From contig JADFYU010000017.1 of the NCBI GenBank assembly GCA_015232865.1, positions 1-50,743 of the forward strand: a stretch of DNA of 50,743 bases, in the 5' to 3' direction. This document shows positions 42,801 through 50,130 of the stretch, piece after piece. The position numbers and the translations under genes were made by a program. How positions within the stretch are numbered: position 1 is the first letter of the stretch; each line of letters begins with the position of its first letter. Origin of the DNA: Magnetococcales bacterium. GTDB lineage: Bacteria > Pseudomonadota > Magnetococcia > Magnetococcales > UBA8363. Under the pieces are notes generated by a model. It ran no database searches, was not told where the DNA came from, and saw only the letters and a list, made by a program, of their open reading frames with translations.

Positions 42801-42896
42801 GAACAGCCCGAAAAAAAGGAGTCGGCCCCGCCGTCGCCTTTTTACACCGTGGACGGCAGCTCTTCCGCTGTTTGGGTCAGTCGTCACCTTGGCCAA
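39876..42896 (-). CDS. ydbH: YdbH-family AsmA-like intermembrane lipid-transport protein
   Basis: The 1006-residue protein has one N-terminal membrane helix (about 23-42, after a basic RRRRGR stretch) and a long beta-rich periplasmic part, as expected for AsmA-like bridge proteins (YhdP, TamB, YdbH) that carry phospholipids to the outer membrane. The DUF-type C-terminus (about 850-970) includes the region that would engage YnbE, encoded next. E. coli YdbH is shorter (about 880 residues). The called start TTG 42896 overlaps the end of the sigma-54 regulator by 20 bases; GTG 42887 is an alternative, and neither has a clear ribosome binding site, pointing to translational coupling. A 193-base gap precedes ynbE. 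Confidence 0.85.
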   Translation of the reverse strand: MAKVTTDPNSGRAAVHGVKRRRRGRLLFFGLFLAIFGLILGRNPLLHQGIPLVLLQAGLPQASVGSVDLGFTGFQLRKLSIPQTGGFDHLQLAWSWRNPIHLPSLQIDHLYLKGTLAENGFILNGLKGPDPTQNSSPTAADSPTQPLNDLPTILARYWPGEVGCNRCRIEVKQGGIIHQLAFDLLLKRPSRESQPQPTTTDDATHNDFINGHLHFNLASQTDGPIASKPLTGQLTLALSNLFKLPQFNLTFKSQVTLSHPAIQAASIALPPLSQALGGVEINIQSSGQLPIWSQDGRQLDASFHLQSRSSTQIDWSIRQLTLPTQGVTDLSSSGTVSVQFKEGELTTTLDAPLALAMDAGSTILAIPPPLRKNFKNQVRLTLSPNNQPPSVRWRPEWSLPRLDGGFDLELASHSKARLQARFKLAGNNDQPLQLNTPKNFKPVDFTLKLTHWQADPNFTLANLQVKGHWQMDRPQAWRLKTQFNGMAPRLQATDWSMNDVQLKGSTDLDWTDGQLHLRLEKPATLDLHQINGPPLKKEIQKANLTLNKTADPLLVWQTGTEPRFHLQLAASYWPVLLKQASGKGLALQATLPKLTVSGTPQQIVWQLQQGGLLLPDLKWKIEQLHGRGLFKPRDKRIVGDLKIGKISSQAATPWVTPLTLAIDFKPQGPHRQGFHLHLGQLDSTALALIMDGEINLQSQDGSADIKLDPVLFGPDQLKLSALSPQLAKQISDLSGTVSYHGKIRWNQAGDLDGDGQLRLQDISATAAGIQVHQLDSTINLTGPQLSLTPGGQRITVKEILAGLPVKNIELTFQSLADRHIDLQGAGLHVLGGTVTADPGLWQLTPPAGKTVVRITALDLAKISELIQVEGIELTGHLSGQLPIEYTAKGGIIPEGFLKTDHPGLIRLSGQLVTGIAEQSGIPAKVIQALENFNYQTLSITISRDHSGEYLVLLSGRGHNPKMDKGRPIELNVTLSGRLDDILRKILSLQERVNRVNQILSTPGEPK

Positions 42897-44424
42897 TTTG
42901 GTAGAGTTTGATCTTGTTGTGTAATGATTGTCGGGTAATCTCCAACATTTTGGAGGCTTGAATTTTATTGCCGTTGGTAATCTCCAGGGCTTTGCTGATC
43001 AGACGAATCTCCGTTTGTCGTTTATGCTGGGGCAGAGAGAAGGTTTCCGGCTTTCGGTCATCCCCATGGTCCCGGCTCAGATCGGAGCGCAATGAACAGA
43101 AATCCATGGAGATATTCTCTCGGTTGGCAGTCAAGGCCACCAGTCGTTCCACCTCATGCTGAAGCTGACGAACGTTGCCAGGCCAGGAGTAAGATTCGAA
43201 CAGGGCCAGAACATCACTGGAGAATCCGGCTACATTTTTTTTGAATCGATGGTTGACCTCCTTGAGAAACATCATGGCCATGGGCACCACATCTTCCCGG
43301 CGCTCACGCAGAGGTGGAATGGAAATATCGATGGAAAAAAGCCGGAAGAACAGATCTTCACGAAAACGACCTTTTTTCACCTCTTCGCGCAGGTCACGAC
43401 TGGAGGCGGAGATGATGCGAAATTTATAGTGGTGAATTTTATTGCCACCCAATCGCATCCCTTCGTTTTCCTGGATGGCGCGCAAAAATTTCGGCTGAAT
43501 GGAGAGCGGCATGTCGGCAATTTCATCTAAAAACAGCGTCCCGCCGGCCGCCTCCTCAAAGCGACCCATGCGCGCACTGACGGCGCCGGTAAAAGCCCCT
43601 TTTTCATAGCCAAAAAATTCGCTTTCCATCAATGTTTCCGGGATGGATGAGCAGTTGACCGCAACAAAGGGGCGGTTTCGGCGGTCTTCGGACTGTTCAT
43701 GGATGATTCGGGCGATAACCTCCTTACCCGTGCCGCTGGCCCCGGTAATAAAGACGTTGACCGGAAGCGGCCCCACCTTGTGAGCCATATCGACGACGCG
43801 CCGCATGGCCGGGCTTTCAGCAATAAATTTGTGGTGGTTTTCAGTCTGGCGGCCAGATCGGGTGATCTCTTCATGGACCCCGCGAGAGATGCGGATCATC
43901 TCGTCGGCAATGGTGTTGTTCTCCAGAGAGAGAGAGAGAAATTTGACCGCTTTGTGGATCAATTGTTCGTCAATCTCGGTAAATCCGACAGAGGATTTTT
44001 TGTTCAGAATCTCTACGGCACCAATATAATACTCTCCGACCAGGCTTTTGATCGGCACACAGATCAGGTTTCGGGTGATAAAATCGGTCTCCTGGTCGGT
44101 TTTGGAGTGAAACCCCAGTTCCTGATCCAGATCGCTTTGGATGATGGTGGTGCCGTGGGTGATGGATCGGCCGACAATGCTGCCATCACGGGGGGCAACA
44201 ATCTCCTTCTCTTTGAGTCCGGTGCCAAACTTGAGCCAAATGCTCTCTGAACCGACCTCCGAAATAAAAATGCTGCAACGCTCCGCTTCAAGCAGTCGAG
44301 GAAACATTTCGACAAAAAACTGCATGAGCTGCTCATAATCGGCTTTTGTCCAGGATCTGTTGATCCGGTCCAATAGCGACTTCAAGCTGACCAGTCTTTG
44401 CTGTATTGTTGCCGATTCGTACAT
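42877..44424 (-). CDS. GAF-domain sigma-54-dependent transcriptional activator
   Basis: The 515-residue protein is a bacterial enhancer-binding protein. An N-terminal GAF sensor domain (about 15-170) is followed by an AAA+ domain (about 200-420) with Walker A GASGTGKE at 228-235, the sigma-54 contact loop GAFTGA at 276-281 and Walker B TLFLDEIADM. A C-terminal Fis-type helix-turn-helix (about 470-510, NGNKIQASKMLEITRQSLHNKIKLY) binds DNA. It should remodel RNA polymerase-sigma-54 in response to a small ligand sensed by the GAF domain. GAGGA precedes the ATG. Its end overlaps ydbH, so it may regulate or be co-expressed with the envelope lipid-bridge genes. No -24/-12 promoter was identified nearby. 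Confidence 0.95.
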   Translation of the reverse strand: MYESATIQQRLVSLKSLLDRINRSWTKADYEQLMQFFVEMFPRLLEAERCSIFISEVGSESIWLKFGTGLKEKEIVAPRDGSIVGRSITHGTTIIQSDLDQELGFHSKTDQETDFITRNLICVPIKSLVGEYYIGAVEILNKKSSVGFTEIDEQLIHKAVKFLSLSLENNTIADEMIRISRGVHEEITRSGRQTENHHKFIAESPAMRRVVDMAHKVGPLPVNVFITGASGTGKEVIARIIHEQSEDRRNRPFVAVNCSSIPETLMESEFFGYEKGAFTGAVSARMGRFEEAAGGTLFLDEIADMPLSIQPKFLRAIQENEGMRLGGNKIHHYKFRIISASSRDLREEVKKGRFREDLFFRLFSIDISIPPLRERREDVVPMAMMFLKEVNHRFKKNVAGFSSDVLALFESYSWPGNVRQLQHEVERLVALTANRENISMDFCSLRSDLSRDHGDDRKPETFSLPQHKRQTEIRLISKALEITNGNKIQASKMLEITRQSLHNKIKLYQIGQGDD

Positions 44425-44774
44425 TGTTCCTCACACTGGGCGTCAAACAAACTGACACCCATTTGAATAATCTAACTTTCAATAAAAATTAAAGAAAAAT
44501 CACCATATAGTTCACCTGATCGTACGATGAATGGAAATGGATTAGACTTATTTTACATCAGTGTCTAATTATTCGCTTGTGAGGGATGGTCTGGTAACTT
44601 CGTGGTTTGTCACGTGAAACAAAAAAAGCTCCATCACATGGTCCGTGATAAAGCTAATTTTTTTACAGGTGTTCTATTTTTTGTGGTCTGTTGTCAAGAG
44701 GTCGACTCGCCGTGTACGGATAACGGTCTGACTCCAGGGCCATGGAGAAAAAGAATTACCCAGATGGTGTCTGG
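44425..44774. other. Intergenic region upstream of the sigma-54 regulator
   Basis: No gene is supported. The sequence is AT-rich near the regulator start and should contain its promoter, but no clear sigma-70 or sigma-54 boxes were recognised. There is no InsB-like reading frame downstream of the InsA-like gene. Confidence 0.45.
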
Positions 44775-45128
44775 CTATCCCGCCAACGCGCGCGGCTGAG
44801 GCTTGCGCTTGCCGATGGAGCGTGGAGTCGGGGCTTGAAAACGAGAGAGCATCTGAAACACGTCGGCCACTGTCTGTTCGGGTATGCCCAACAGGTGGGC
44901 TGTTTCAGCCACGTCGTTGCCTTCGAGAGCCAGTTCAATGATCTGGCTCCGGTCAATGGGATTGCGTGGCGGGCTTTTTTTGGTCTGAATGCGATAATTC
45001 AATAAAAATACCCGGCGGGAACATTCGGGGTTGTGGCAGATATACCGCTGTTCTCCGTTGGGTTGTTTGCCATACTTTACGACGTTCTGGCTATTGCAAT
45101 CGGGACAATGTATGGGAGTAAACGCCAT
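44775..45128 (-). CDS. IS1 InsA-like zinc-ribbon DNA-binding protein, solitary
   Basis: The 117-residue protein resembles IS1 InsA: an N-terminal zinc ribbon (CPDC at Cys8/Cys11, Cys31 and Cys36, with GEQRYICHNPEC), then a helix-turn-helix (about 60-95, IIELALEGNDVAETAHLLGIPEQTV). In IS1, InsA binds the terminal repeats and is also the N-terminal part of the InsAB' transposase. Here no InsB frame follows and no clear IS1 ends flank the gene, so it is either a remnant or a domesticated regulator. The C-terminal RSIGKRKPQPRALAG tail is basic. Its frame is intact. Confidence 0.75.
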   Translation of the reverse strand: MAFTPIHCPDCNSQNVVKYGKQPNGEQRYICHNPECSRRVFLLNYRIQTKKSPPRNPIDRSQIIELALEGNDVAETAHLLGIPEQTVADVFQMLSRFQAPTPRSIGKRKPQPRALAG

Positions 45129-45855
45129 GAAAGCTCTCCTTCTTCGCTCAATTATTTTTTACAACCTTCTGATCCTGTTTAAAACCGGGTTCAGCTTGCA
45201 AAACCAAGATGTCAGACCCTGGACGGCCGATTCCAGGCCCCATAGCCAGGGCCGGTCAAACCATTCCAAATCTGTTGTATTCCTCCATACTATACAATTG
45301 ATGTGCCAATATAAAGCAGGTTAATGAAAAGTTGATTTTTGTCGGATTTGTCGGCATAATACCGAGGTCCGTGGAGGTCTTTTTGCGAAGTGGTCTGACC
45401 AACCCCTCGTCTGGCTTCTGATGGCGGAAGTTTTTCTGAAAAAGCAGGGAGTTCTTATTTAATATAATGTTTTCGCATCTTTTTTCTTCGCAGGCCGTTG
45501 TCTGTCCATCTCAATGGACCGTTTTTGAATCGGTTTTATTCCGGACCAGCCCCAACATAACGTCTGCCAAATTTGGATTGACTGATGGGGGCTCATAAGC
45601 CCACTCTCTTTTTTCGCCTGGGTTCGACAGTTGAGTGTGAATTGAGAGTGTAAAAGTTTTTCTTGCAAATAAAATCAATGGTTTATGTCAGGAATGTGTG
45701 AAGAGTTGCCATTTTGGTTTTTACCGGGTCAATTTGGTGAGAGCGGAAAAAATTGCCGACCTTATGGTTGAGGTAAAAATATCCAGATCCAGACAGTTGA
45801 TCTGTCGATTCGTCCAGACACGGCATTTTAAACTAAATTCGGCAGGAGTTATTTT
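45129..45855. other. Long non-coding region upstream of the InsA-like gene
   Basis: No coding region here is convincing. A 69-residue minus-strand frame (45459-45668) and a 61-residue plus-strand frame (45698-45883) have no recognisable features. A left arm of the dispersed repeat (AAATTCGGCAGGAG) lies at 45835-45848. Base composition is uneven, consistent with decayed accessory DNA. Confidence 0.45.
45835..45848. repeat. Solitary left arm of the dispersed inverted repeat
   Basis: AAATTCGGCAGGAG shares ten bases with the left arm of copy A. The AGGAG within it is the apparent ribosome binding site of the small gene starting at 45856. Confidence 0.4.
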
Positions 45856-46110
45856 ATGGGCAGCAAGAAACATAAGAAATTGACCAAAGCCGGCAATCTA
45901 TTTTCTTTGAACAAAAAAATGGTCCGAGAATTAATGAAAGAAAACAGACAATCATGTGGCTTTGGCCTGTTATCTTTGGAGTCGGATGGTTTTGCCCTCA
46001 ACTTGGGCAGCCTGCAAAGCGTGGCTGAGCGGGCTGAAACAGCCCATAAATTAGCCCGTCGTGCTGAGATCCGAAAAAATCAGGGGTCTTGGTTGGAGCA
46101 GATCCATTAA
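45856..46110 (+). CDS. Small basic hypothetical protein
   Basis: I do not recognise this 84-residue protein. The N-terminal half is strongly basic (MGSKKHKKLTKAGNLF, KKMVRELMKENR); the second half is helical with an alanine-rich, charged stretch (QSVAERAETAHKLARRAEIRKNQ). There is no signal peptide, membrane helix or cysteine motif; two cysteines are absent except Cys39. AGGAG eight bases before the ATG supports translation. It may be a nucleic-acid-binding or adaptor protein, but that is a guess from charge. Its neighbours are the InsA-like gene and a Crp/Fnr regulator. Confidence 0.5.
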   Translation: MGSKKHKKLTKAGNLFSLNKKMVRELMKENRQSCGFGLLSLESDGFALNLGSLQSVAERAETAHKLARRAEIRKNQGSWLEQIH

Positions 46111-46382
46111 AATTTTCCCGTGCCAGGGGGCTGGATTTTTTGATGTGTTGTTGTTTTCATGTGCGAATGCTAGAATTAAACCCGGATTCGGCGGCTGTCT
46201 GTTTGCATCGAACGTAACTCTTCTGATTCACCCGGTATCCTGGAGAAAAAGTTTCGTTACCAACAGGGACGATCTGATTTTTTTCCCATGACCCCGATAA
46301 ACCAAACGGTTGCGCTCTGCTCGATTGTTCAAACGCCAAATCAGGTTTAACAGGCCGATCCAAGATTAGGAGCTGACGGCAC

Positions 46383-47084
46383 ATGCCCAGAAAAGCTGCT
46401 GTAGATGTAAATGAGAGCGTGATCAAGATGAATACGCTCTTTGCCGCGTTGACCGAGGCACAATTCAAAATTGTTTGGGATAGCATGCGGGTTGTTCAGC
46501 TTGGCAACAATCAAAACCTCTTCGATACCAACACCACCGCCAATCGATTTTTCATCCTGACCAAAGGTCAGATCAAGCTATTCAGACTGTCGCAAAATGG
46601 CATGGAGAAGGTGGTTAAAATCATCAATCCCGGTGAAGATTTTGCGTCTGCGGTCATGTTCATGGAGGCCCGCCGCTATCCTCTGAGTGCCGATGCCCTG
46701 AAAGAGAGCGTCGTTTTGTCCTTTGACAATCAGAAACTTCTTGCCATTTTAAGGGAATCACCGGACACTTGTTTTCGGATGATGGCCAAAATGAGCAGTC
46801 GCCTCTGCTGGCAGTTATCCGAAATCGACCGTCTCAGCCTGCAATCGGCTCCGGTTCGACTGGTGACTTTTTTACTCGATCATGTCAAAATTCAAGGCAA
46901 CAGCGGCAGTGTTTGTTTGGAATCACCAAAACGGGTCATCGCTTCCCGTCTCTCCATTCAACCGGAGACCTTCTCTCGAATTCTGCGCAAGCTGACCCAT
47001 CACGGCCTGATCCAGGTCAAAGGCCTGACCATTTTTATTCCAGACGTCCAAGCATTAACCATCTTCTCAGAGGAGACTGACTGA
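46383..47084 (+). CDS. Crp/Fnr-family transcriptional regulator
   Basis: The 233-residue protein has an N-terminal cyclic-nucleotide-binding-like beta-roll (about 20-140; NRFFILTKGQIKLFRLSQNGMEKVVKIINPGEDFASA), a dimerisation helix (about 140-160) and a C-terminal winged helix (about 165-230; IASRLSIQPETFSRILRKLTHHGLI). The recognition helix ETFSRILRKL has the E-xx-SR pattern of Fnr/Dnr types, which predicts TTGAT-type targets. There is no N-terminal Fe-S cysteine cluster, so it is closer to the NO-responsive Dnr/NnrR or an uncharacterised subgroup than to FNR. I saw no matching palindrome beside the following genes. Confidence 0.9.
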   Translation: MPRKAAVDVNESVIKMNTLFAALTEAQFKIVWDSMRVVQLGNNQNLFDTNTTANRFFILTKGQIKLFRLSQNGMEKVVKIINPGEDFASAVMFMEARRYPLSADALKESVVLSFDNQKLLAILRESPDTCFRMMAKMSSRLCWQLSEIDRLSLQSAPVRLVTFLLDHVKIQGNSGSVCLESPKRVIASRLSIQPETFSRILRKLTHHGLIQVKGLTIFIPDVQALTIFSEETD

Positions 47085-47500
47085 TCATAGCCAATCCTTC
47101 TGGTAGAGCAATCCCGGATCTGGCCGTGGCAGGTGTCAAGTAGGCGGAACCTCTTTGCGTTTGCCCTGGGAACGGCGTTTGTCGTCAGACCGTTGCGCCA
47201 ACTACCGACGAGGCCAAAAATGGGGAGGTGGGTCATTTTGTCTGGAAAATTTTTATTGTTCTGTCATAATCACCCGCAAATCGGAGTTGGTTATTGTAAA
47301 TACTCATTCAGCCAATTATTTGACCGTTTTCCGCTTATCCTTGTCGCAACCTATTGATTAGTCGCATCAGGAATAATTCTGTCGCCAACAAGGAGCCTGG
47401 TCTATCAAGAGGTTATGCCGGTGGCGTGTGGATAACGATCGAACTTAGGTTTGAATGACGTTCAAAATATTGCTAAACACATTAGAAAAGAGCGCGACCC
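47085..47500. other. Intergenic region upstream of the MamF/MmsF-like gene
   Basis: This 416-base stretch has no supported gene; short frames overlap one another in two phases and lack ribosome binding sites. It should hold the promoter of the following membrane protein gene. No FNR-type TTGAT-N4-ATCAA box was found by eye. Confidence 0.4.
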
Positions 47501-47830
47501 ATGCCAGTCTATTCCAGAATTCTCAAAAGAAAAAATGATCTGAGATCTCGTGTCATGGCACTGCTTTGTTATCTCAGCATTCTCTGTTTGGTCCCGCTGA
47601 TGTTTAACAAAGATGACGAATTTGTCGATTTTCATGCCCGCCAGGGGCTGGTTCTTTGGATCTGGAGCGTGTTGTCCATTTTCTGTCTGAAAATTCCTGG
47701 AGTGGGGGGATTTATCTTTAGCTTTTCCCTGGTCCTGATCGGTATTTTCTCTCTGTTTGGGATTATCTCCGTTTTAACCTATCGGGCCTGGCGGATGCCG
47801 TTCATTGGTATTTTGTCCAGAAAACTGTAG
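47501..47830 (+). CDS. MamF/MmsF-like (DUF4870) small membrane protein
   Basis: The 109-residue protein has three hydrophobic segments (about 18-35, 50-66, 70-92) and a basic N-terminus. The loop after the first helix, NKDDEFVDFHARQGLVLWIWSVLSIF, matches the pattern of the DUF4870 family and in particular the magnetosome membrane proteins MamF and MmsF, which help control magnetite crystal size and shape in magnetotactic bacteria. The C-terminal AWRMPFIG also fits. The match is from memory, and generic DUF4870 proteins exist outside magnetotactic species. The ATG lies after AAAGAGCG. No other magnetosome gene (mamA, mamB, mamM, mamK) is in the window. Confidence 0.75.
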   Translation: MPVYSRILKRKNDLRSRVMALLCYLSILCLVPLMFNKDDEFVDFHARQGLVLWIWSVLSIFCLKIPGVGGFIFSFSLVLIGIFSLFGIISVLTYRAWRMPFIGILSRKL

Positions 47831-48017
47831 AAAAAAATGACCTGTCTGGTCGGTGAATGCTAGATTCTTTAAAAGAGTGAAAAGAGGATATGCCCCAGAC
47901 TGAATGGTTTTTTCGTATGCTGCCGTTTCGAGTCTGAAGCCGGAGTCATAACGGGTTGTGGCGTTTTTGGTTTAAACGTCTGGCCACCAAAGCGAAGCGG
48001 GGGCAGGGGTTGTTTTT

Positions 48018-49214
48018 TTGAGCGACGTTCAATATAAGCAAGGCCAGAAGAACATCGTTCTTCTGGCCATTTGTCAGGGACTTTTTTCTTCCGATAAATC
48101 CATCATGATTCTGCTGAGCGGGTTGGTGGGTGTGGTCTTGGCCAGTGATAAATCCCTGGCTACCCTGCCGGTGACGGCGACCTGGCTGGGTGGGTTGTTG
48201 ATGACGGTCCCAGCCTCGTTCATCATGAAGCGTATTGGTCGAAAATTGGGTTTTCAACTCGGGGCCTTGCTGACCATCCTGGGTAGTCTTCTGGCCTGTT
48301 ACGCCATTTGGATCGGATATTTTCCCTTATTGCTGGTCGGTACCTTCATTTCCGGGGCAAACGGTGGATTTGCCCAGTTTTTTCGTTTTGCTGCGGTGGA
48401 CTGTGTCGCAGAAGAGCTAAAGCCAAAAGCCATATCCCTGGTGTTGACCGGTGGGGTTTTGGCCGCCTTTATCGGTCCAAAATTGGCCTATTGGACCATG
48501 GATCTGTTTTCGGTGGCTTTTGTCGGGGCTTATCTGACCCAGGCAATCATGGCTATGGTCAGCATCATACTGCTGATTTTTACCGATATTCCCAAACCCT
48601 CTACAGAGGAGATTCACGGCCCAACCCGGCCTTTTCCTGAGATCATTCGACAGCCAATTTTCATGATTGCTCTGCTGGCCGGGGTGATGGGTTACGGTCT
48701 CATGAGCCTGATCATGACGGCGACTCCGCTGGCCATGCAGGGGTGTGGTTTTGCCGTGTCGGACGCTGCGTTTGTTATTCAATGGCACTTGTTGGCCATG
48801 TTTGTTCCCTCTTTTTTTACCGGTTCTCTGATTAAACGGTATGGGACCGTTCCGATTATACAGAGTGGCTTTGTTTTTTTTGTCGTCTGCTCCCTGTTGG
48901 CGTTGGATGGGTTGGATCTGCACCATTTTTCCGTGGCTTTGATTTTGCTGGGTCTGGGGTGGAATTTTGCCTTTGTCGGCGGTTCAACCCTGCTTCTCAA
49001 AACCTACTGGCCGGCCGAAAAAGCCCAGGTACAGGCTTTAAACGATTTTTCACTATTGGGAACAGTCGTTCTCACCTCAGCCATCTCCGGAGGGCTGTTG
49101 CAAAATCTGGGCTGGGACAGCCTTCACTGGCTTGCTCTTCCGTTATCCGTGTTGAGCCTGGTTTTTATTTTTTTCCTGGATAAAAAAGGGACGGCTGTTG
49201 CCCAGTCGTCATGA
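48018..49214 (+). CDS. Major facilitator superfamily transporter
   Basis: The 398-residue protein has about twelve hydrophobic helices and a cytoplasmic loop in the middle (about residues 190-215). The loop between helices 2 and 3 has the MFS motif-A-like FIMKRIGRKLGF, and a second copy, SLIKRYG, occurs in the C-terminal half. It is a secondary transporter of unknown substrate; drug or metabolite efflux is common for this group. The start is TTG 48018, eight bases after AGGGG. Magnetosome clusters encode MFS proteins (MamH, MamZ), but I see no feature assigning it to them. Confidence 0.88.
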   Translation: MSDVQYKQGQKNIVLLAICQGLFSSDKSIMILLSGLVGVVLASDKSLATLPVTATWLGGLLMTVPASFIMKRIGRKLGFQLGALLTILGSLLACYAIWIGYFPLLLVGTFISGANGGFAQFFRFAAVDCVAEELKPKAISLVLTGGVLAAFIGPKLAYWTMDLFSVAFVGAYLTQAIMAMVSIILLIFTDIPKPSTEEIHGPTRPFPEIIRQPIFMIALLAGVMGYGLMSLIMTATPLAMQGCGFAVSDAAFVIQWHLLAMFVPSFFTGSLIKRYGTVPIIQSGFVFFVVCSLLALDGLDLHHFSVALILLGLGWNFAFVGGSTLLLKTYWPAEKAQVQALNDFSLLGTVVLTSAISGGLLQNLGWDSLHWLALPLSVLSLVFIFFLDKKGTAVAQSS

Positions 49215-49312
49215 GCGGATTTTTAGAACAAGAGTGAAAATAGATTGTTAATTTGGATGGATTAAGGGTGCTATTTTGGATAGACTGTCACTCATAAGCG
49301 TTGTCCCTTGAT

Positions 49313-49339
49313 CCTGGATTCGGCAAAGCCCAATCCAGG
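49313..49339. repeat. Compact hairpin related to the dispersed repeat
   Basis: CCTGGATT (49313-49320) pairs with AATCCAGG (49332-49339); inside, GGC (49322-49324) pairs with GCC (49328-49330) around AAA after one C-C mismatch. The left arm includes GGATTCGGCA, shared with the other repeat copies. It ends 30 bases before the hemerythrin start. Confidence 0.6.
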
Positions 49340-49369
49340 TTGATATTTTGCGAATTGGATTATAAAAAA

Positions 49370-49912
49370 ATGGCCGGCTTAAAAGCAAAAGATACCGAGG
49401 AAAAATCTCTGTTGCAGTTGATGGATGAGGCGGCCCTTGCCGAAAAGAGTATCGGTTCTTCACAGCAGGCTGATCTGACGCATCAACGTGTCCGAGTTGA
49501 AATTTTCTCCCGATTAGAAAAAATTGGTCTGCCTGACATCGATCAGCAGCATGAGCAGTTGGTCCAATATGTTTGCAATCTTTATAAGGTGATCGCTGTT
49601 TTACGCCAAGGTGTTCCATCAGAATCCGATAAAGCCCTGTTTTATGAAACCGTTGAAGGATTGCAAAACTATACGGTAGACCATTTCCGGGATGAAGAGG
49701 CCTATATGGAAAAAATCGGCTATCCGGATCTTGCCGATCATCAAGCCGTTCATCAGGAGTTTGTCAAAAAATTTCTGACGATCAGAAAGGCAGAACAGAA
49801 GGGCGAAATAACCATCGCCATCGATCTGTTTTTTCTGGTCTATCGTTGGCTGTTTGATCATATCAATCGGGTTGATGTCTCGATTGCCCAGTTTGGAAAA
49901 GAGGAGCAGTAG
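49370..49912 (+). CDS. Bacteriohemerythrin with N-terminal extension
   Basis: The 180-residue protein has a complete di-iron hemerythrin site: His61 (IDQQHEQL), His105 and Glu109 (HFRDEE), His124 and His128 (HQAVH), His164 and Asp169 (HINRVD). Such proteins bind O2 reversibly and serve in O2 supply or aerotaxis sensing. About 45 residues precede the domain and resemble neither a signal peptide nor a known domain. ATG 49370 has only a weak ribosome binding site; a longer frame back to 49301 would run through the hairpin at 49313. A terminator follows at 49991. Confidence 0.93.
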   Translation: MAGLKAKDTEEKSLLQLMDEAALAEKSIGSSQQADLTHQRVRVEIFSRLEKIGLPDIDQQHEQLVQYVCNLYKVIAVLRQGVPSESDKALFYETVEGLQNYTVDHFRDEEAYMEKIGYPDLADHQAVHQEFVKKFLTIRKAEQKGEITIAIDLFFLVYRWLFDHINRVDVSIAQFGKEEQ

Positions 49913-49990
49913 CTTTTTTCCGGGATTGTTGGAGGAAGAACCTGGCGTTTTGTTTGAAGGACTGGCTCTGTTGAGAGTTATAAGAGTTGA

Positions 49991-50022
49991 AAAACAACCC
50001 CATCTTGATATGGGTGGTTTTT
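49991..50022 (+). terminator. Probable terminator after bacteriohemerythrin
   Basis: AAAACAACCCCAT pairs, with one bulge and one mismatch, with ATGGGTGGTTTT, the second arm running into a T-run (TTTTT). It is 78 bases after the stop. The stem is imperfect, so confidence is moderate. Confidence 0.55.
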
Positions 50023-50036
50023 CTTTAAGTCTATTC

Positions 50037-50103
50037 GGGGCAAAGCCCCGGAACCCCACAGGGGCTTTGCCCCTTGACCCCACCAGGGAGATAATCTCCC
50101 TGG
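50037..50103. repeat. Tandem palindromes: GGGGCAAAGCCCC and CCAGGGAGAT pairs
   Basis: GGGGCAAAGCCCC (50037-50049) is the exact reverse complement of GGGGCTTTGCCCC (50061-50073), with an 11-base loop. Ten bases on, CCAGGGAGAT (50083-50092) and ATCTCCCTGG (50094-50103) form a perfect palindrome with one central base. Both lie between the hemerythrin terminator and the methyltransferase start. Confidence 0.85.
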
Positions 50104-50130
50104 ACTCATGTTGCGTTTTTCAAAATGATT

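Noticed and set aside
45459..45668. A 69-residue minus-strand frame in the long gap
   Set aside because: No ribosome binding site or recognisable motif.
48018..49214. Calling the MFS protein a magnetosome transporter (MamH/MamZ)
   Set aside because: The only support is proximity to the MamF/MmsF-like gene; the sequence looks like a general MFS protein.
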